A program made the translations under genes and the position numbers. Positions 7,446-15,540 of a stretch of DNA of 30,900 nt are shown here, in pieces (the stretch's first letter is position 1; each line of letters starts with the position of its first letter). The DNA comes from JAJZMA01 sp021850405 (GTDB lineage: Bacteria > Chloroflexota > Dormibacteria > Aeolococcales > Aeolococcaceae), in NCBI GenBank assembly GCA_027365835.1, contig DAHXLU010000043.1:1-30900 (forward strand), given 5' to 3'. The notes below the pieces were generated by a model. That model saw only the letters and a program-made list of their open reading frames with translations. It searched no databases and was not told the DNA's origin.

Positions 7446-8969
7446 TTACGCGTGCCGACCGAAGGATTCCTGCAGTGCCCCTGTCACCACATCGACATCG
7501 CTCCATGGCACTGGGCCGGTGGCGGTCAGGATGCTCTGCTCATGCCCCTTGCCCGCAAGAAGGACCGTATCCCCTGGCTTTGCCCTGGATATCGCATACC
7601 AGATCGCTTCTTTCCGGTCGGGGATGAGAAAGAGAGTCTCGCCCTCCTTTGCACCGCCCTTTCTTGCCCCCTGGGCGATCTGTCCCAGGATAGCCATGCT
7701 GTCCTCACCCCTTGGATCCTCGTCGGTCAGGATCACCATGTCCGCAAGAAGCGCCGCAGTATGTCCCATTGCGGGCCGCTTGCCCAGGTCCCGCTCTCCA
7801 GCCGAACCAAACACAACCCAGAGCTTCCCACCTGTCGCCTCCCTAAGGCTCGACAAAACCAGCCGGAGCGCTGCCTCGGTATGGGCATAGTCAACCACGA
7901 CTGAAAAGGGCTGACCCAGATCAACAGCCTGCATTCTGCCCGTCACCCCGGGAAAGCTGGAAATTCCCGCAGCTACCTCTTCCAGCGGGTAGCCCGCTGC
8001 CGCCACTGCTGTCAACGCCGCAAGTGCATTCTCAACATTGAACCTGCCGGGTAGCTGGACCGAAAGCTCCACCGCCCCCCAGGGTGTGTCCACAGAAAGC
8101 GCTGTGCCCTTCCCCCTGGGAGAGAGCCCGTACCCACATACGTCTGCCACCGGGTTCGACACCCCGTAGGAGAGTGAGCGTCCCTGGGAAAGTGCTAAAA
8201 GTGGCGGGAAAGCGTAGGCATCGTCAGCGTTGAGTACCACCCGCCCGCTCCTGTCCCTGAGGGTAATCTCAGCCAGATGCGCCTTGGCAGCCAGATACGC
8301 TTCCCGGGTGCCGTGGAAATCGAGATGCTCAGAAGTGATTGTGGTATACACAGCAGTTCTGTAGCAGATATCTTCTACCCTGAAAAGGGCCAGCCCATGG
8401 CTCGACGTCTCCACCACTGCATGGGTAATACCTTCCTGCCTTGCCCGGGACAGCCATCCTTGCAGCTCGGGGGCCTCCAGCGTAGTCTGCCGGGTCGGAT
8501 TGGGCTCCAGACGGTCCGCAAGCCCAAAGGTGACTGTGCTCAGCAGCCCTGCTGGAACTCCCATATGCTGCAACGCGGCATGAATCATGGCAGATGTGGT
8601 GCTTTTTCCGTCTGTACCGGTAACCCCCAGCACATGCATCTCTCTGGACGGGTGGCCGAAGAAGGCTGCTGCAAGGGCAGAAAGAGCCCTGCGGCTGTCC
8701 TCCACCTCCACTGCGGCTACGCTTCCCTGCGACAATGGCAGCCTTCCATGCTCCTGCCCCAGGACGACTGCTCCTGCACCCTGATCAACAGCTGCCGCGA
8801 TAAAGTCCTGCCCATCGGCGTGTCTGCCCGGTATCGCGACAAAAATATTGCCTTTTTCCACCTTCCTTGAGTCATAGGCCACTCCGGTTACAGGCACGTC
8901 GGCAAGCCCAGGCGGCAGCTCCAGCCCCATGTCCGAAAGCAGCATGGACAGGTGTGGCAGGTCACTCAT
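7446..8969 (-). CDS. murE: UDP-N-acetylmuramyl-tripeptide synthetase MurE
   Basis: 507 residues from ATG 8969, preceded by GGTGG nine bases upstream; an upstream ATG at 8990 would add seven residues. It adds the third residue of the peptidoglycan stem peptide to UDP-MurNAc-L-Ala-D-Glu in the cytoplasm. Visible are the N-terminal uridine-binding part (DSRKV), the Mur ligase P-loop GVTGTDGKST (115-124), the TTLEAPE segment, His/Asp residues of the central domain (HLDFHGT), the probable carbamylated Lys229 (AAKAHLAE), ENALAALTA and VDYAHTEAAL. TDEDPRGED (about 415-423) has Arg in the D-x-P-R substrate loop, which in this family favours meso-diaminopimelate over lysine. It is not in a division/cell-wall cluster here; neighbours are unrelated. 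Confidence 0.95.
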   Translation of the reverse strand: MSDLPHLSMLLSDMGLELPPGLADVPVTGVAYDSRKVEKGNIFVAIPGRHADGQDFIAAAVDQGAGAVVLGQEHGRLPLSQGSVAAVEVEDSRRALSALAAAFFGHPSREMHVLGVTGTDGKSTTSAMIHAALQHMGVPAGLLSTVTFGLADRLEPNPTRQTTLEAPELQGWLSRARQEGITHAVVETSSHGLALFRVEDICYRTAVYTTITSEHLDFHGTREAYLAAKAHLAEITLRDRSGRVVLNADDAYAFPPLLALSQGRSLSYGVSNPVADVCGYGLSPRGKGTALSVDTPWGAVELSVQLPGRFNVENALAALTAVAAAGYPLEEVAAGISSFPGVTGRMQAVDLGQPFSVVVDYAHTEAALRLVLSSLREATGGKLWVVFGSAGERDLGKRPAMGHTAALLADMVILTDEDPRGEDSMAILGQIAQGARKGGAKEGETLFLIPDRKEAIWYAISRAKPGDTVLLAGKGHEQSILTATGPVPWSDVDVVTGALQESFGRHA

Positions 8970-9265
8970 ATTGCCATTCCACCACACCATGGTAGCTGCC
9001 TGTTCCCCCAGGAGCCTCTCTGCCTACCGGGGGCGACGCAGCAAGAAGCTGGCTGATCCAGGCTGGTAGCACGCTGGGTCAGTTCATGACTGGGCACCAG
9101 CCACCGGCATTGCCGCTAAAACAGGATGGTTACAAAGGCAGCAACTCAGGCAGACCTTGTTACCATTCCCCTGGTACGGATCCCTGCCCCCAGGGCACCT
9201 ATTTATGAGATGACTCGGATGAATCCTGGCAACAACCAGCTGCTGCAAAGTGGGGCCGCCGCAAG

Positions 9266-9308
9266 CGCACATCTGTGCGGCATGCCCTTTCCTGTGAATG
9301 GGCATGCC
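9266..9308. repeat. Two adjoining perfect hairpins in the murE-tadB intergenic region
   Basis: CGCACA/TGTGCG (9266-9271 with 9274-9279) forms a 6-bp stem with a 2-base loop. It is followed by GGCATGCCC/GGGCATGCC (9279-9287 with 9300-9308), a perfect 9-bp stem with a 12-base loop. Shorter stems lie upstream (TACCA/TGGTA and CCCTG/CAGGG between 9160 and 9200). The run suggests a structured RNA or a multi-site operator. Confidence 0.45.
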
Positions 9309-9601
9309 AGGGTGCGGGGACTGCTTATGGGTTTCCCCCTGGGCGCGTTCCCGACTGGAAAGTGAATCCATTGCCAGGACTGACGATGACAGGACCGGAG
9401 GAGCGCAGCACCCTGAACCGCCACCGCTTTGTGGTCGGCAACGACGACGTGCCCGATGACAGCTTCTGCAGGCCAGAGCCACATCCGGAAATGTCCAGAG
9501 TGGCGCAACTGGACCTACAATGGTCCTTGTTCACCAGTAAGGGAGGCAACACCATGACCATAGGAGGGCCCACGGATGCAGCGTTCATGCCGCTGTCGTG
9601 T

Positions 9602-9654
9602 GTCCCCGGAAGAGCACATGTCACCCGCTCTGGCAGCTCTCTGATACCGGGGAC
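9602..9654 (+). promoter_or_regulatory. Structured leader candidate upstream of tadB
   Basis: GTCCCCGG (9602-9609) pairs perfectly with CCGGGGAC (9647-9654). Inside, AGAGC (9611-9615) pairs with GCTCT (9627-9631). This nested stem ends 84 bases before the tadB ATG. It does not match the GEMM cyclic-di-GMP riboswitch consensus. A leader or attenuator function is inference from structure and position. Confidence 0.35.
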
Positions 9655-9738
9655 TCTCCCTCCGGCGGCCTCCATGAGCTATACGGATGGGTTCGCAGCC
9701 AAAAAAAGCCAAAGCTCTGGTCCGCAGGGGTTGCAGTT

Positions 9739-10779
9739 ATGCTGACAAGTCGAATCACCCATTTTGTCGACCTGGTACCACCCCTCATGTGGGTGTTTGC
9801 AGCGATGGTTTTTATTGCCATCGTGATCGTTGTTGTCAACCTGCTGGAGAAGGATGTACGAAAGGCCGAAAAACAGGTTCTTGGAAGACTGGGACAGTAC
9901 ACTGCCACAGAATTTGAGGCAGTGGGAGAAGGGGCCGGCAGGGCAACCGGGCTTGCCGGACTGCTGGCAACACTAAGAAGCAAACTGGCTGCGCGCGAGG
10001 ATGCCAACAAGCCTGATGCTGGCACTGCCGAACCGGTGCAGGATGAACTTGAAGACCAGCTCATGAAGGCACAGATAAACCTGCGGCCGACCGAATGGAA
10101 AATCATAAGTGGAATAGTTGGCGCGGTCTTTTTTATTGCAATAACTGTGCGCCTAAACATAGTTGCAGGGCTTCTTGGCGGAATTGCCATTGGCTATTTT
10201 GGACCACGCTTTGTCCTGACCTTCCGTGCAAGGCAAAGACTCCGCAAGATTGATAACCAGCTGGCTGCGATCGTGCCGATGCTTTCCAACTCCCTCAAGG
10301 CTGGCATGACATTTGCCCAGGCGGTAGAGTCGGTTGCAAAGCAGGCTCCCGATCCAATTCGCATCGAGTTTGACCGGGTGGCCCGCGAGATCCGTCTTGG
10401 CATATCCATGGACGAAGCACTGGCACGAATGGTTGGTCGCAACGCATCCGAAGATCTGGACCTTCTGGTCACTGCTGTCCAGATTCACCACCGTGTCGGC
10501 GGCAACCTGGCAGAGACCCTGGATTCTATTGCAGACACCATCCGCCAGCGAGTCCGCATAAAGGGCGAGATGCGCACCCTCACCGCGCAGGCACGCGCCT
10601 CGGGCTGGATCATAGCCCTGTTGCCCTTCTTCCTCGGGCTCTTCCTGACCCTGGTGGAACCCACCTACTTTCTGCCGATGTTCCACGAGTTGCCCGGTCT
10701 CATTCTTCTTGGAATTGCCGGTGTCTCTGTCTTTGGTGGCATCATGATAATAAGAAAAATAGTGGACATTGACGTATGA
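9739..10779 (+). CDS. tadB: TadB-like pilus assembly inner-membrane protein (T2SSF domain)
   Basis: 346 residues from ATG 9739, which follows a GGGG-containing ribosome site; an upstream in-frame ATG would add 47 residues of non-conserved sequence. TM1 is at about 16-36, a charged cytoplasmic linker at 37-115, two hydrophobic segments at about 121-160, the T2SSF cytoplasmic domain at about 176-303 (MLSNSLKAGMTFAQAVESVA...VQIHHRVGGNLAETLDSIADTIRQR), and TM helices at 290-340. TadB works with TadC and the TadA ATPase as the membrane platform for assembling Flp/Tad pili. Its stop overlaps the tadC start by 4 bases (ATGA). The ATPase gene that usually precedes it is absent here. Confidence 0.9.
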   Translation: MLTSRITHFVDLVPPLMWVFAAMVFIAIVIVVVNLLEKDVRKAEKQVLGRLGQYTATEFEAVGEGAGRATGLAGLLATLRSKLAAREDANKPDAGTAEPVQDELEDQLMKAQINLRPTEWKIISGIVGAVFFIAITVRLNIVAGLLGGIAIGYFGPRFVLTFRARQRLRKIDNQLAAIVPMLSNSLKAGMTFAQAVESVAKQAPDPIRIEFDRVAREIRLGISMDEALARMVGRNASEDLDLLVTAVQIHHRVGGNLAETLDSIADTIRQRVRIKGEMRTLTAQARASGWIIALLPFFLGLFLTLVEPTYFLPMFHELPGLILLGIAGVSVFGGIMIIRKIVDIDV

Positions 10780-11750
10780 ACCTGCATGGCGTGAGCACCA
10801 CCACCCTCCTCTTCGCAGTACTCGCGGGGGTAGGGTTTTTTGTCCTGATCTTCTCCGCGCTCACCCTTGAGGAAAAGGAAAGCCTGCTGGACGCAAGGCT
10901 AAAAGGCGTGGGACAGGGACAGGCTGGAGGCAACGTAACTGCCAAAGGCACCATCTTTCGTGACTCACGGGAGCAGGAGCTGGCCCCCTCGTTTACCGAA
11001 CGGTTCATGTCTCCGCTTCTGGCAAAAGTCGGGGCCTCCATGGGTGAAAGGGCCGGCCCGCAAAAGCTCAAGGCACTGGAAGACAAGATGGCATCTGCTG
11101 GTGGCTACCACAACATGTCCGCCTCAACCTTCATGGCGACCCAGGTGGTGCTCGCTGCAGCTCTTGCCATCATCGCACTGCTCCTCTCCCTGGACCTGGG
11201 CCTGGCCCCGACTGACATGCTGCTGTTTGTCATCGTACTGACGATACTGGGCTACATGCTTCCCTCCGTTGACATGGGAAGCAAGATAAGTGCGCGGCGC
11301 AAGGAGATACTTCGGGCTCTTCCAACCGTCCTGGACCTGCTTACGGTAAGTGTAGAGGCGGGCCAGAGCTTTGACCGGGCAATCACCAACATTGTGGAAA
11401 AGTACGACGATGCCATTGCCCATGAATTCCAGCAGGTGATGAACGCGGTCAATCTCGGGCATCCCCGAGCAGAAGCGCTTCGGGCGATGGAGTCCCGGGT
11501 AGGGGTGGAAGACCTCTCTGCCTTCATCCATGTTGTTCTCCAGTCAGAACAGATGGGTACCACTCTGGCTCCCATCCTGCGCATCCAGTCAGAAGAGATC
11601 TGGCGCAAACGGCGTGAGCGGGCCCAGTCAGCGGGTGCCCAGGCGCCAGTCAAGATGCTCATCCCGATGGTGTGCTGCATCTTCCCCTCGATCTTTGTTG
11701 TTCTCCTTGGACCAGCAGGTCTCACCATAATGAAATCGATGAGCAGCTAG
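10776..11750 (+). CDS. tadC: TadC-like pilus assembly inner-membrane protein (T2SSF domain)
   Basis: 324 residues, with the ATG inside the tadB stop (ATGA), so translation is coupled. TM1 is at about 10-30, a linker at 31-120, two hydrophobic segments at about 122-168, a T2SSF domain at about 178-300 (LRALPTVLDLLTVSVEAGQSFDRA...IHVVLQSEQMGTTLAPILR), and a last membrane helix (MLIPMVCCIFPSIFVVLLGPAG). The Gln-Met-Gly-Thr segment before the last helix is typical of TadC. It is the partner of TadB in the pilus platform. A 12-bp palindrome at 11807-11818 lies just downstream. Confidence 0.9.
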   Translation: MNLHGVSTTTLLFAVLAGVGFFVLIFSALTLEEKESLLDARLKGVGQGQAGGNVTAKGTIFRDSREQELAPSFTERFMSPLLAKVGASMGERAGPQKLKALEDKMASAGGYHNMSASTFMATQVVLAAALAIIALLLSLDLGLAPTDMLLFVIVLTILGYMLPSVDMGSKISARRKEILRALPTVLDLLTVSVEAGQSFDRAITNIVEKYDDAIAHEFQQVMNAVNLGHPRAEALRAMESRVGVEDLSAFIHVVLQSEQMGTTLAPILRIQSEEIWRKRRERAQSAGAQAPVKMLIPMVCCIFPSIFVVLLGPAGLTIMKSMSS

Positions 11751-11827
11751 ACAGTGGTGGAGATAGCTGCGCAGTGCGCGGAGCCGTCGGATGCTCTGGT
11801 TCCCCCGGGAGCGCTCCCAGGCGATCC

Positions 11828-12130
11828 TCACACCACCATGTACATGGGTACAACAGGCCTGCTTAGGGCTTGTTCTATGGGGGCGCCACAGGAAGGCCAG
11901 ATAGACCCGGAGCGCGCGGTCAGCGATCCAGGCGGAGAGGCAATAAGGATAGAAGCAGCGAGCAAACCACCGGCCAAAAGGAGCATGGAACCATTACCGA
12001 AGGCACCAGTTTCCCAAATTCCCAAATAAGGGTAGATTCTGACCAGCCAGTTGATATAATGGCTGCGCCCCCAAAGGGGAGCATCGGGGGCGTGGATCAC
12101 CATAAAAGATTTAGATAGCGAGGCATTCAT
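11828..12130 (-). CDS. Possible small membrane protein, weakly supported
   Basis: A minus-strand frame of 100 codons from ATG 12130. The middle reads YINWLVRIYPYLGIWETG followed by a clear hydrophobic helix (SMLLLAGGLLAASILIAS) and then CGAPIEQALSRP. This composition is unlike most shadow frames and could be a real gene or the leftover C-terminus of a larger membrane protein. Against it: no ribosome site is seen, it lies antisense to the likely cpaB promoter and leader, and I cannot name a family. Confidence 0.25.
   Translation of the reverse strand: MNASLSKSFMVIHAPDAPLWGRSHYINWLVRIYPYLGIWETGAFGNGSMLLLAGGLLAASILIASPPGSLTARSGSIWPSCGAPIEQALSRPVVPMYMVV
12052..12092 (+). promoter_or_regulatory. 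cpaB promoter with 5' leader hairpin
   Basis: TGATATAAT (12052-12060) is an extended -10 with a perfect TATAAT. A start near 12067 would give a leader of about 67 bases to the cpaB ATG. CGCCCCC (12066-12072) and GGGGGCG (12086-12092) form a perfect 7-bp GC-rich stem with a 13-base loop right at the expected 5' end. Such a hairpin could stabilise the transcript. Confidence 0.5.
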
Positions 12131-12133
12131 CTC

Positions 12134-12883
12134 ATGGTCATGGAACCACGACGCAGCCGCAAGCCCGTCAATATTGCTATAGGGGTCCTGATAGCAGCGA
12201 TAGGCGTGGTGGGCGTGCTTGTCATCGGCACCCACGTGCCGGGCTCCAGTGCCCCTCCAGGGCGCCCTGCTGTTGTCGCGACCGTAGCGATCCCCAGGGG
12301 CTCGGTAGTGACCGCGGGCGAGGTTGCTGTCGCATCCATACCAACCGGGCTCTACCCTGCTACCGCAGAAACAACCACCGCTGCAGTAGTGGGACAGACA
12401 GTCGCCATACCTATCGCAGCCAATGGCGTCATTACCTCTGACATGCTGGTGTCGTCGTCAAACTCGCTGGTACCAGCTGGCACCCAGTTACCAATTGCAC
12501 CAGGGAACGTCGCCATGGCGATCCCTACTTCTGCCGCAACCGGGGTCAACAACCTGATCGTGACTGGTGACCGGATCGACCTGATTGTAGACTGGACCGA
12601 TACTGGCACCGTCAACTACTTCCTGCAGGACCTGCTTGTTATCAGTGCGGACCCCGCAGGCGGCGAGCTCGTTGTATCGGTGAACCGGGCGCAGGCGCTC
12701 GAGCTGGCGACGCTCATGGACCCCGGCGCCACCGCCAAGCCCAGAGTGGTAGCAATTGTGCTGCGCGCCTATTCAGATTTCGGTAAAGGGTACATTAAAA
12801 CACCGACATCACCGGTACCAATTACACCCACCAACAACCCGGTCTATAGCGCTTCCACCCTGGCAAGCCAGTTTGGGCAGTGA
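12134..12883 (+). CDS. cpaB: CpaB/RcpC-like Flp pilus assembly protein (SAF domain)
   Basis: 249 residues. A basic N-terminus (EPRRSRKP) precedes one membrane helix (about 13-33). A SAF domain follows (about 43-105: VVATVAIPRGSVVTAGEVAVASIP...AVVGQTVAIPIAANGVITSDML), then the RcpC-like segment with VTGDRIDLIVDW (about 138-149) and VNRAQALELATLMDPG. In Tad systems CpaB lies between the membrane platform and the outer layers and is thought to contact the pilus path or cell wall. The start is ATG 12134 or the ATG two codons later. It follows tadC but has its own likely promoter, so it is probably a separate unit. Confidence 0.87.
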   Translation: MVMEPRRSRKPVNIAIGVLIAAIGVVGVLVIGTHVPGSSAPPGRPAVVATVAIPRGSVVTAGEVAVASIPTGLYPATAETTTAAVVGQTVAIPIAANGVITSDMLVSSSNSLVPAGTQLPIAPGNVAMAIPTSAATGVNNLIVTGDRIDLIVDWTDTGTVNYFLQDLLVISADPAGGELVVSVNRAQALELATLMDPGATAKPRVVAIVLRAYSDFGKGYIKTPTSPVPITPTNNPVYSASTLASQFGQ

Positions 12884-12974
12884 CTGTCGAAAATTGATGC
12901 ACAATTGATACCGGGAAAGCACCCTCTCTGAGGTATCATTGGCCGGTAATGGCAGACATCCGCGCGCTACACCG

Positions 12975-13670
12975 ATGAGCTTGAGAGCGAAACACCACGA
13001 CCAGAATGTCCCTGCAGCGCCCCGAGCTGCCACCGATGAGACTAGCACGCCCAGGTCCACTCGAGAACGCCTGCTCAGGAGACTCTCGATTCCATGTCTA
13101 ATTGGCATGAGCGTGACTCTTGTGGGCTGTGGAAGCGCTCCACCAACCTCGCATTCAGCCACAAGCACTCCGACCCCGCTCCCCACCGCAGCGCCCAGCG
13201 CCACTGGGCTCGCTGCTGCCAATGGAGGCGCCACGCCGACGCCCACACCAACCACTCTCCCTCCCGGGACCACACCCACTCCTTCGCCAATTGTCGTTGG
13301 ATCCCTTGGCACGTCTGCAAAGGCAGTCGCCGAGTGGATGACCAGTTATGGAGACATCTTCTCCACGATAACCACAGAAACGAGCAATATCTATTCGACC
13401 GGCTGGGCACTAACAGCGACTACAGGATCCTACTGTAACCAGCTGGCTAGCACCACCGCCCGGGCCGCAAAATACCCCGCCATACCGAACGCAGGCGCAC
13501 AATCTGCGTTCAGCACCATGGTTAGTGACTACAACACAGCCGGAACCACATGCGCGCTCGCCGTATCGGACCACAGTAGCGCGGACATGTCTGCCGCAGA
13601 GCAGGACTTTGCCGCCGGAGCCGCCGAACAGAGCACAGCTGCCTCGGATATATCAGCTATCGTTGGCTGA
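12975..13670 (+). CDS. Predicted lipoprotein with Thr/Pro-rich linker
   Basis: 231 residues from ATG 12975; TTG 12939 would add 12 residues. A basic stretch (STRERLLRRL) leads into a hydrophobic segment ending in the lipobox LVGC with Cys52. A low-complexity Ser/Thr/Pro linker (about 55-115) follows, then a mostly helical domain with two Cys residues and Ala/Ser-rich repeats. The n-region before the signal is unusually long, so the true start may be further in. It lies 91 bases after cpaB on the same strand and may belong to the pilus locus as a cell-surface accessory. I do not recognise the C-terminal domain. Confidence 0.72.
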   Translation: MSLRAKHHDQNVPAAPRAATDETSTPRSTRERLLRRLSIPCLIGMSVTLVGCGSAPPTSHSATSTPTPLPTAAPSATGLAAANGGATPTPTPTTLPPGTTPTPSPIVVGSLGTSAKAVAEWMTSYGDIFSTITTETSNIYSTGWALTATTGSYCNQLASTTARAAKYPAIPNAGAQSAFSTMVSDYNTAGTTCALAVSDHSSADMSAAEQDFAAGAAEQSTAASDISAIVG

Positions 13671-13780
13671 TCCTGTCACCAGGGAGTAGCGCCCGCACAC
13701 CGCAACCGGCAGGCTGCTGGTTACCCCAAAACACATGGCCAGGCACTTATAATCCGTGTTTTCCGGCGAGCTGCCGTGGG

Positions 13781-14542
13781 TCAGGAGGCATAGAGAAGCA
13801 GGGCCGAGAGGCAAGCAAGAATACCCCAGGCAAGTAGCCATAGTGCCACCACGAGAGCTGCTGGCATATGCAGCCGCCTGGCGACCGAAAGTGTATCAAG
13901 AGAAGGGCCCGGGGGCCCGACAGCGCTGTCGTGTATCTGCTGCTGCTCCTCAATGATGCCTTTTAACGACCCAGCCAGCAGAAAGCAGGCCAGCAGCGTT
14001 GCCATCCAGGCCGCCGCGACCGGGTGGAGCACCATCATACTGGTCAGGACGGCTGCGATCACGAGAAATACCACAAGAACGGCCCAGAAGGTGCGCGCCA
14101 GCGGCAAGGTGAGAAGCGCAAGCAGTCCAACGCCAGCAACCGCACCCTCGGAGAACCCAGCACGTGCTGCAAGGCTAAGGGTAAGGCTCAGTATGGCTGG
14201 TGCAGGGTGGCCCGCAAACGCGACCAGGGCCGCCCGCAAGCCGGGCCTGCCACTGTAGATAGTTTCACCGCTGGTGTCACGATGCATTTTGATGCCCCTG
14301 ATATTGCCGCCCGTGAGCAGACTGGCAGCTGCATGGCCCAGTTCATGCACCCAGGTGATGACGTTGCGGGCAGGATGCCAGGCATCTGACCACACCACTC
14401 CAAGTGACAACACAATGCCACAAGAGGCAGGAAAGGCAAGGTCCAGCCCTGATGGAGTGCGGGCGCTTAGCCTGCTCCACATCACTTCTGCAGCTCTCAC
14501 AACAACACCAGAATTGACAACCGCGGTAGACGCAGCTAGCAT
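13781..14542 (-). CDS. M50B-like membrane zinc metalloprotease
   Basis: 253 residues with about six membrane segments. The zinc motif HELGH (66-70) sits at the end of a membrane helix, followed by AAASLLTGGNIRGIKMH, the pattern of peptidase M50B-like proteins. The second conserved region is AFAGHPAPAI (108-117), where related proteins usually have AGYLGPA, so the usual Tyr-Leu-Gly is altered. Members of the broader M50 group cut proteins within the membrane; no substrate can be inferred. The start is ATG 14542, with ATG 14482 as an alternative. It converges with the lipoprotein gene 110 bases away. Confidence 0.78.
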   Translation of the reverse strand: MLAASTAVVNSGVVVRAAEVMWSRLSARTPSGLDLAFPASCGIVLSLGVVWSDAWHPARNVITWVHELGHAAASLLTGGNIRGIKMHRDTSGETIYSGRPGLRAALVAFAGHPAPAILSLTLSLAARAGFSEGAVAGVGLLALLTLPLARTFWAVLVVFLVIAAVLTSMMVLHPVAAAWMATLLACFLLAGSLKGIIEEQQQIHDSAVGPPGPSLDTLSVARRLHMPAALVVALWLLAWGILACLSALLLYAS

Positions 14543-14641
14543 CCGGAAAACCGTCCGCCCACGCCTGTCGTGTCGCGAACCGACGCGAGGCTGGCAAGCG
14601 CGGACACGCGGGGCGCCACACGCCCAGGTGCTGCAGCAGGG

Positions 14642-15523
14642 CTAGACCGTTGCCCTGTGAAGTACATATTTTTCCAGGATATCTGCCACTCCACCATTCC
14701 CAGGGCTGGCTGCCACCTCATGGGCTGCTTTCATCACGTCCGGCCATTCAGACTCGATGGCTACTCCCCACCCGGCTGCCTGCAACATGTCCAGGTCGTT
14801 CGGACCATCCCCTATGGCGATTCCGCTCTTTAGGGCCAGGCCCAGGTGGCCACACAAAAACCGCAGGGCATTGCTCTTGCTTGCTTCAGGCGAGGCAACT
14901 TCCACGTAAGAGCGCGTTGTCTGCTGCACTGTAGCCGTACTGCCCAGCTTCTCCTTAAGCAATTCAAGGCAGCGGGCAAGGTCCTTTGGATCAGTGATAA
15001 TCGCAACCAGTTTGGGGCAACCGCGCTCAACTGCCATGTCCAGGGAGGCAACAAGTCTCGGGCCACTGGTCGGGATGCGCTGGTAGAGGGAGTTCTCATC
15101 TCTCTCTTCTTCGACTACTGACATCTCATCCATAAATGAGATCCGGGCCCAGCCTTCCTTGCGCAAAACCTCCAGCGCAGTGGCACCTGCATTGGGGGAG
15201 AGCAAGGTTTCATGAAGAAGGCGCCCAGGAGCACCCTGTGCCACTATCCCGCCGCGTGCATGCAATGCCGCCGCATGCTCCGGAACCGGCATCTCCCGGA
15301 CAACAGCCCCCTGATAGCAGATGATGGGGGCGGTTATATTGAGCTGCTGCGCCCAGTAGGCAGCAGAGACATACATGCGTCCGGTTGCCAGTATCACCGG
15401 GACGCCAACTTTGGCGCACTCTGTTATTGCAGCCGGGATTCTCTGGTTCAGCTCACCGTTCCAGCCGATACAGGTCCCATCCAGATCTACCACGACAAAC
15501 GAGGGATCCACGGGAATGCTCAT
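14642..15523 (-). CDS. HAD-superfamily Cof-type phosphatase
   Basis: 293 residues from ATG 15523. HAD motif I is VVDLDGTCIG (Asp13 nucleophile, Asp15), motif II is ILATGRM (Thr48), motif III is Lys216 in ASKSNAL, and motif IV is IAIGDGPNDLDML (238-246). The large C2-type cap between motifs II and III, and the GDGPND wording, place it in the Cof/YidA group. These hydrolyse sugar phosphates or flavin nucleotides; the substrate is unknown. It starts 18 bases after the stop of the dehydrogenase and is probably co-transcribed with it. Confidence 0.88.
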   Translation of the reverse strand: MSIPVDPSFVVVDLDGTCIGWNGELNQRIPAAITECAKVGVPVILATGRMYVSAAYWAQQLNITAPIICYQGAVVREMPVPEHAAALHARGGIVAQGAPGRLLHETLLSPNAGATALEVLRKEGWARISFMDEMSVVEEERDENSLYQRIPTSGPRLVASLDMAVERGCPKLVAIITDPKDLARCLELLKEKLGSTATVQQTTRSYVEVASPEASKSNALRFLCGHLGLALKSGIAIGDGPNDLDMLQAAGWGVAIESEWPDVMKAAHEVAASPGNGGVADILEKYVLHRATV

Positions 15524-15540
15524 CTGGGAGTGGTTTTCAC

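Larger units (their letters stand above)
8970..9738. other. Gene-free stretch upstream of both murE and tadB
   Basis: About 770 bases between divergently oriented murE and tadB. Open frames exist on both strands, but none shows domain-like composition or a credible start. It does contain several inverted repeats, listed separately, and probably holds the promoters for both flanking genes. Confidence 0.6.
11751..12133. other. Intergenic region between tadC and cpaB
   Basis: 383 bases. It holds the perfect palindrome GGGAGCGCTCCC (11807-11818), possibly part of a tadC terminator without a T tract. It also holds an extended -10 promoter and leader hairpin for cpaB near 12052-12092. A minus-strand frame of about 100 codons is listed separately with low confidence. 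Confidence 0.6.

Noticed and set aside
9602..9738. Possible cyclic-di-GMP (GEMM) riboswitch before tadB
   Set aside because: The conserved GACGCAAAGCC and tetraloop-receptor segments are absent, although stems are present.
9275..9745. Forward 156-codon frame before tadB
   Set aside because: No domain pattern, mixed composition, overlaps the true tadB start in another frame and crosses several hairpins.
13701..13720. Stem AACCGGCA/TGCTGGTT between convergent genes as a terminator
   Set aside because: Contains a G-U pair, a very short loop and no T tract; too weak to list.
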